Source: Rachycentron canadum (lineage: Eukaryota > Chordata > Actinopteri > Carangiformes > Rachycentridae). From it: a DNA stretch of 64,000 nucleotides. Location: contig CM076654.1 in assembly GCA_038496675.1 (NCBI GenBank), forward strand, positions 4,780,228-4,844,227, given 5' to 3'. Position numbers and translations under genes: made by a program. The notes below the pieces were generated by a model, which saw nothing but the letters and a program-made list of their open reading frames with translations, did not search any database and had not been told where the DNA came from. This document shows positions 59,589 to 64,000 of the stretch, piece after piece. Positions within the stretch are counted from its first letter, which is position 1. Each line of letters begins with the position of its first letter.

Positions 59589-62277
59589 CTGGGAGGCGAA
59601 ATAAAGACAAAGGGAGAAGAGACAGAGAGGAGGTAGAAAGCATCAGAAAGGTGGAGACAGAGGAATATGGAAAGAGAATAATGGCAAAGGGTTAGAGAAA
59701 GACATGGTGTTACTCATCCTCATTCTAACTGCTGCATTCATGCCATCCTGCTTTATCCAGCATAGACTCATGTCAATTATTGTGCAGTGGGATGAACAAG
59801 AAGTTTTTATAGCTTCATTTTTTTCCACTTGATTTGACATTTATCACTATGAACCTACTACTATTGATGATCAAAATCAAAATCCTTACTTTTAATCTGA
59901 CATTGTTATAAGATAAAAGGACCTACAGCATTTTTAGGCTACTAGTGCTGAAAACTTATTCATTAAAACATTTTCTGCAAGTGGAAGCTTTTCCAATTGG
60001 TGAGAAAAATGGAACGATAAGAAAAAAAGGTTGATCATTTACAGATTTTTTTTTTTCATTTTCAATTGCATTAAAATATTTGCAATATCTAATATGTTGA
60101 AACAAACTAGCTAGATGTTTTGAATCAGTCCATAGACAAGATTTGCTATGTGGTAAGTAAAGAACTGGACCCCACATGAGAAGCCCCATGGAAAAAACCT
60201 GGGTGCCATCCTTGATTCTGAGTTCTCAATAGACCCACTCCTGTCACTTCTGTTGTTAAATGTGGTTACTATCGTTTAAGAACCATTCCAGACTTCGGTT
60301 TGGAGAAAGTTATCCACACCTTTATCATTACTCAACTGGACTATTGTGATCCCATTTATCTAGGCCTTCCCCACTCATCATTATCTCGCTCCAGAATGCA
60401 GCCACAAGGATGTCGACAGGGATTTAAAAGTGTGAGTTACATCACCACAGTCTTACCCTCTCTTCACTAGCTCCCTGTTCACCTCCAAATTCAATTTAAG
60501 ATCTTGCTGATTCCTTTTAAGGCTCTTAATGGCCACACCCCACCCTATACCACAGACTTATCCATTGGCACTCGTTGCTCCCCGATCTCTCAGACCTGAA
60601 AGCTCATCTCTCCTCTACGTCCCATGGTCAGGATTAAAACTAAGAGGTGACAGGGCTTTTAAAGTTGCTGCAGCAAAATTATTGAAATAGTTGCCATTAG
60701 ACATTAGCTGTGCTGGGGCACCCTGGTGGCTCATCTGGTAGAGCGCATACCACAAGGGCTTAGTCCTGACTTCAGTGGCCCAGGTTCAAATCTGCACGTC
60801 ATCCCCTGTCTTTCATGTCTCTGTCTGACGATGGCAGTCAAAATAAAAAAGAACTTGCTCTTATTCATTTTAATGTCCTTTGTAGAGCACTTTGGCTCAA
60901 GCTGTGTTTAAATGCGCTCCAGAAAAAAGCACTGACGTTGACATATCACGTTGCCTAACCAGCACCCAACTCAATTATACTGCTGCGCGGGGAACTCTAA
61001 ATCATCAATGTGTCCAGGATTAGAAAATACCTGACTTAAACAACTCAATTCGAAACATCATCATCATCATCATCATCATCATTTCTGTATCAAAAAAAGA
61101 AACCATGGCGATTAATAAAGAGTAACAAGAAACAACAAGAGAAACAAAGCTAGGAAGTGGACCACAGTTGGCAGCGAAAGCAGGTTAATCTTCTTTTAAT
61201 AAGACAAACATAAACTGCACTAATTTGCTCTGCGACAAAACATTCTGGCATCAGAACGTTTTTCCAGGATGACATGAATGCAACTCAATACTAAAGATAA
61301 ATGCTTTGACATTTAATTCTTCCTTGATCGAGCACACACGGTTACATGTTTGCACACTTACTTGACTGTGATGTGCAGCAGCAGCTTCGCTACCATGGCT
61401 ATGACAGTCAGTATGAGGAGAGCAGCCAGAGCGTAGATGGTCCACACTACAAACAGGGGAGCAACACAGTAACAAGACATCACATATTGTGTCACGGTAA
61501 TGAAAACAAACTGAAGCAGACTGAAAGGATTAGCGAGCGAAGAATTATCCAAGCAGTACTGGGACACCTGATAGCAGTGCTCAGCCAGTAAATTGTACAG
61601 AAATAGTGACGCATTATCAATTCACGTCTGTTCTCCTCTGGTTGAGAAATACCTCAGATGGCCCTTTGAGACAGAGCGCTCAGAGTTTGGAAAGAGTAAT
61701 GTTTAAAGGAAGTAAAAAAAAAAAGAGCAGAACACATCAGTCCGCCCTGCGCAGCTTTGACAAGAGGCCTGATTGTGATCAGCAGGGAGACCCAAAGTAA
61801 CTTCACGTATGACTCACTGACAGGAAAAAACAAGGCCGTCACACAGCATTGCCTCTATTTGTGATCACAGGAAGCCACTCCGGAGCCAGAGCTTCCAGAA
61901 GCATCTCAACAGACTAAGATGATTTTAATACGTTCAGAGAAACCAGGTCATGTTAAATGGGAGCTCTAGTCAAAAAGCATCCCAGCAGAGGTAGAGAGAG
62001 GTGCTGTAGGTGCAGTGTATCATGGGTGTTAACATACTAGCGCTGTGGCCGTTGGTCTCGCCGCGTCCAGCCCACTGACCTGGCATGTTGTGCTCCGGTT
62101 TACCGGGGCTGGACGTGATCACGTAAAGGATCTGGGAGGAACGCCCGTTGGAGGTGCTGTTGGATCGCTCGGTGACGCCGCTGGCCAGCTGGGGTTCCGC
62201 TGTGCTGGAGACGTCCTCTCCTTCATCCTCGTCGTGTCCTTCGGCCTCCATTGTTCGGGTGTCTTGGCTTCTCAGTG
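59429..62277 (-). CDS. kremen1: Kremen protein 1 (3' part: last three coding exons)
   Basis: KREMEN1 is a single-pass receptor for Dickkopf; with DKK it drives internalisation of LRP5/6 and inhibits Wnt signalling. Exons 62277-62080, 61446-61362 and 59588-59429 join in frame (phases 1, 2) into 146 residues. They comprise an acidic, Ser/Thr-rich stalk with an N-S-T glycosylation site, then RSSQILYVITSSPGKP, a transmembrane helix (WTIYALAALLILTVIAMV) with AKLLLHITVK after it, and a tail containing EPWIILYRPSTISLFKKK and the ending SPLVGN. Human KREMEN1, as I recall it, has RSSKVLYVITTSP, an ALLILT-type helix followed by AKILLHVTFK, and a tail with IFYKPSTSISIFKKKLKG ending NPLVSD, so the match is specific. 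KREMEN2 has a different tail. The kringle, WSC and CUB exons are off the right edge. Nothing in the visible part is broken. Confidence 0.9.
60190..60712 (+). mobile_element. L2-like LINE fragment (reverse transcriptase C-terminal region, decayed)
   Basis: In shifting frames the DNA encodes KNLGAILDSEFSID, QLDYCDPIYLGLP and PVHLQIQFKILLIPFKALNG, in the order found at the end of fish L2/Rex1-type reverse transcriptases. Frameshifts and stops (the W of 'SLHWLP' is a stop) show it is inactive. It is inserted antisense to kremen1. Confidence 0.8.
60716..60850 (+). mobile_element. tRNA-derived SINE interrupting the LINE
   Basis: The A box TGGCTCATCTGG (60727-60738) and B box GGTTCAAATC (60783-60792) are well preserved. 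The body 'cgtcatcccctgtctttcat' and the tail 'agtcaaaataaaaaa' are typical. LINE-like sequence continues on both sides. Confidence 0.85.
60860..60935 (+). mobile_element. L2-like LINE 3' tail
   Basis: 'ctttgtagagcactttggct' and 'tgtttaaatgcgctccagaa' resemble the standard 3' end of fish L2 elements (tgtaaagcactttg... aatgtgctata). It is probably the continuation of the fragment left of the SINE. Confidence 0.6.
61057..61082. repeat. (ATC)n microsatellite
   Basis: About eight ATC units. Confidence 0.95.
61362..61446 (-). CDS. kremen1: kremen1 transmembrane exon
   Basis: This 85-bp exon encodes VWTIYALAALLILTVIAM and then VAKLLLHITV, a single hydrophobic helix with a short basic/His boundary. 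The donor is CAA|GTAAGT. Confidence 0.9.
61447..62079 (-). other. kremen1: kremen1 intron, 633 bp
   Basis: GTCAGT to 'tgtttgtag' on the minus strand. No recognised elements. Confidence 0.8.
62080..62277 (-). CDS. kremen1: kremen1 exon (juxtamembrane stalk)
   Basis: This 198-bp exon follows 'gtttccccag' and ends phase 1 at 'atgccag|gtcagt' on the minus strand. It encodes LRSQDTRTMEAEGHDEDE, then a Ser/Thr-rich stalk ending SSPGKPEHNMP. The internal Met is not a start codon, because the frame is open back to the acceptor. Confidence 0.88.
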
Positions 62278-64000
62278 CTGGGGAAACAAAAATAAGAAGT
62301 CACTGACACGGGTCCATAGACAGATGAATGTTGCTACTGATAAATGCTATCAAGGTGCAACATTAAATTAGAGAGAATTCTTTAAACTTTGAAACCATCA
62401 TGTTTTCTGCCCCATAGCACAAATAGACCTTTGTTGCCACTCAGTCCCAGTGACCCAAACATTATTTGTCAGGTGCTGAGATTTCTGTCTCTGTTTTAAA
62501 ATTATCTTGAGCTACTGACATTTCTAAAAATCCCAGCCCCTCCCAAACACTGGCATGAGAACACACATACAGTGTGCTGGCATTTTTAACTGCTCAGTGG
62601 TAAAAAGCTAAAAAGGTAAAAAGATGGATGTTCATTAAAATACTATTACCACAAGTACTACTCCATATAGAAGTATTGACTATATATTGACTATCATAGT
62701 AATTGTATCATCCATTGAAGCATACAGTGTCATCAAAATGATGGTGTTTAAATTTATGATTTTAATTAAAAATAACAAAATTGCTTGTTGATGTAATCAC
62801 TTTGGTGACACCCTGACTTTTCATCTAGCTACTTGGTACTTAATGTCTTGTTTTGCACGTTGATTTCTTCCTGATGTAATGAATAAGTGCACTGATCATC
62901 AATTTGATCATATGCTATGTGATTTTGATTGTTATGTATACTGATATTTGATAGTAATCATAATTTAACATTTAACTGCTTAGGTTGTCAGTAACAACAT
63001 AATAAACAACATCACATCTGCCCCTAACTTTGCATGGCTTGACATCATTTGCCTATGATTATCCATCAGCAGTACAGTTTACAACAGCAGGGAAAGGGTG
63101 GAAGTAAGTTTAGAGAAGATACCAGAGGCAAAATAACAATTTTCAATATTAAAGCAAATGCATGATTAGGGAGCAAGCCCTGAAGGGACGTAAGCCTTTT
63201 GTTTTATTATTGTTATTTTTATTTTGAGCTGAGCTGGAATATGAGAAAAAAATATGAGCCCAATCTCTCAGATGACGACGTCAATGTATTTAAGGCCCAA
63301 AGGGGCATTTTGAAAAGTCCACATCCCCGACAACCATGAGTCTTGAAATTGACACACAAGTCACACTCAGTGTGCTTCATGCCATTTTCAATTTTTCTAA
63401 AAAATTTGGCACCTCCTGATTGCGCACCACCTGTCATCATTATGCTAAGTTTATCAGAGGTTGTGTAAAGCTTGATATCTTATTTAGTTTTCAAGATATT
63501 TACCAATTAACTTCACATGGGGAAATTGGTCAGAACTCAGCAATGATTTGTCCAATCGTTCCAAATCTGGATAAATATCTTCAGGCTGTTTTTGGGAATA
63601 GATATACCGAAACAGTCCAACCCATAGGGGACGCCACAAATGTCAAACACATGTCCCTCAAAACTGAAAAAAAGGAACAAAATTTCACCAGTTTAGGTTT
63701 GCATGCTCTGAGTAATAACCAAAATCTGAGGTGCCATTGGTACAAGTGGGTGAGACCATATATTTGCTCATTAAGTTAAGATGACTTCTGACAATCCTGA
63801 GTACACTCATTGGAGACATCCTGTGCTATCGCCTGAGCTTACACGAGTTCAAATCATGCAGGGGGAACAAATGGTGGAACGTTGAGTACACATTACTGAA
63901 ATGCTGCGGGCTTTATGATGATGAATACAGGATGTGATTGGTCTCACTCTGTTAGCTGAAGTGAGTTTGCCACCTGTTGCTGCTCGTGACTTTGTGGTTA
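62278..64000 (-). other. kremen1: kremen1 intron continuing off the right edge
   Basis: I found no CUB, WSC or kringle exon here. The stretch 63170-63800 has the look of a degraded repeat (a 119-codon open frame on the plus strand and a 73-codon one on the minus strand, neither with a recognised domain), but I cannot name a family. Confidence 0.6.

Larger units (their letters stand above)
59589..61361 (-). other. kremen1: kremen1 intron, 1.8 kb, repeat-bearing
   Basis: The intron holds a decayed L2-like LINE fragment interrupted by a tRNA SINE, plus an ATC microsatellite at 61057-61082. No further exon was recognised. Confidence 0.8.

Noticed and set aside
60721..60795. Possible functional tRNA gene
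   Set aside because: A and B boxes are present, but the arms do not close into a cloverleaf as read, and a SINE body and A-rich tail follow.
62249..62251. ATG at the start of MEAEGHDEDE as a translation start of a small membrane protein
   Set aside because: The frame is open back to a good acceptor at 62278 and the following sequence matches the KREMEN1 stalk, so the Met is internal.
1..64000. CRISPR array, prokaryotic operon, provirus or toxin system
   Set aside because: No regular spaced direct repeats, no gag/pol/env-like frames and no prokaryotic gene organisation; the window is ordinary vertebrate chromosome.

Overview
The window is vertebrate nuclear DNA, almost certainly from a ray-finned (percomorph-like) teleost. 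It has short coding exons with GT/AG introns, long repeat-rich introns, abundant (GT)n microsatellites, and several repeat types that I recognise as common in teleosts: tRNA-headed SINEs, an L2-like LINE fragment and small inverted-repeat elements. No prokaryotic gene organisation is present. There are two assembly gaps (N at 11431-11690 and 25448-25824), each next to low-complexity sequence.

Three genes are supported. (1) znrf3, + strand, has seven coding exons between 16818 and 46145. It encodes the transmembrane RING-H2 E3 ligase that removes Frizzled and LRP6 from the cell surface. The first coding exon (signal peptide and start of the ectodomain) lies left of the window, so bases 1-16817 are read as intron sequence. 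The visible exons join in frame into 818 residues. (2) coq5, - strand, is complete in seven coding exons between 53723 and 48578. It encodes the 325-residue mitochondrial C-methyltransferase of ubiquinone synthesis. (3) kremen1, - strand, is represented by its last three coding exons (62277 to 59429), giving the end of the ectodomain, the transmembrane helix and the cytoplasmic tail. Its kringle, WSC and most CUB exons lie right of the window.

Layout: 1-16.8 kb is znrf3 intron with candidate regulatory blocks; 16.8-46.1 kb is the znrf3 exons; 46.1-48.1 kb is the znrf3 3' UTR; 48.3-53.7 kb is coq5, tail-to-tail with znrf3 with only about 150 bp between predicted 3' ends; 53.8-56.6 kb is intergenic and repeat-bearing; 56.6-59.4 kb is a long kremen1 3' UTR; 59.4-64 kb is kremen1 exons and introns, with an L2 fragment interrupted by a SINE.

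znrf3 and kremen1 are functionally linked: both lower the amount of Wnt receptor at the plasma membrane, ZNRF3 by ubiquitination and KREMEN1 by DKK-dependent internalisation of LRP5/6. Their proximity here, with the metabolic gene coq5 between them, is the most biologically interesting property of the window. I found no evidence for an undescribed protein system. The remaining observations concern regulatory candidates, repeats and DNA structure.
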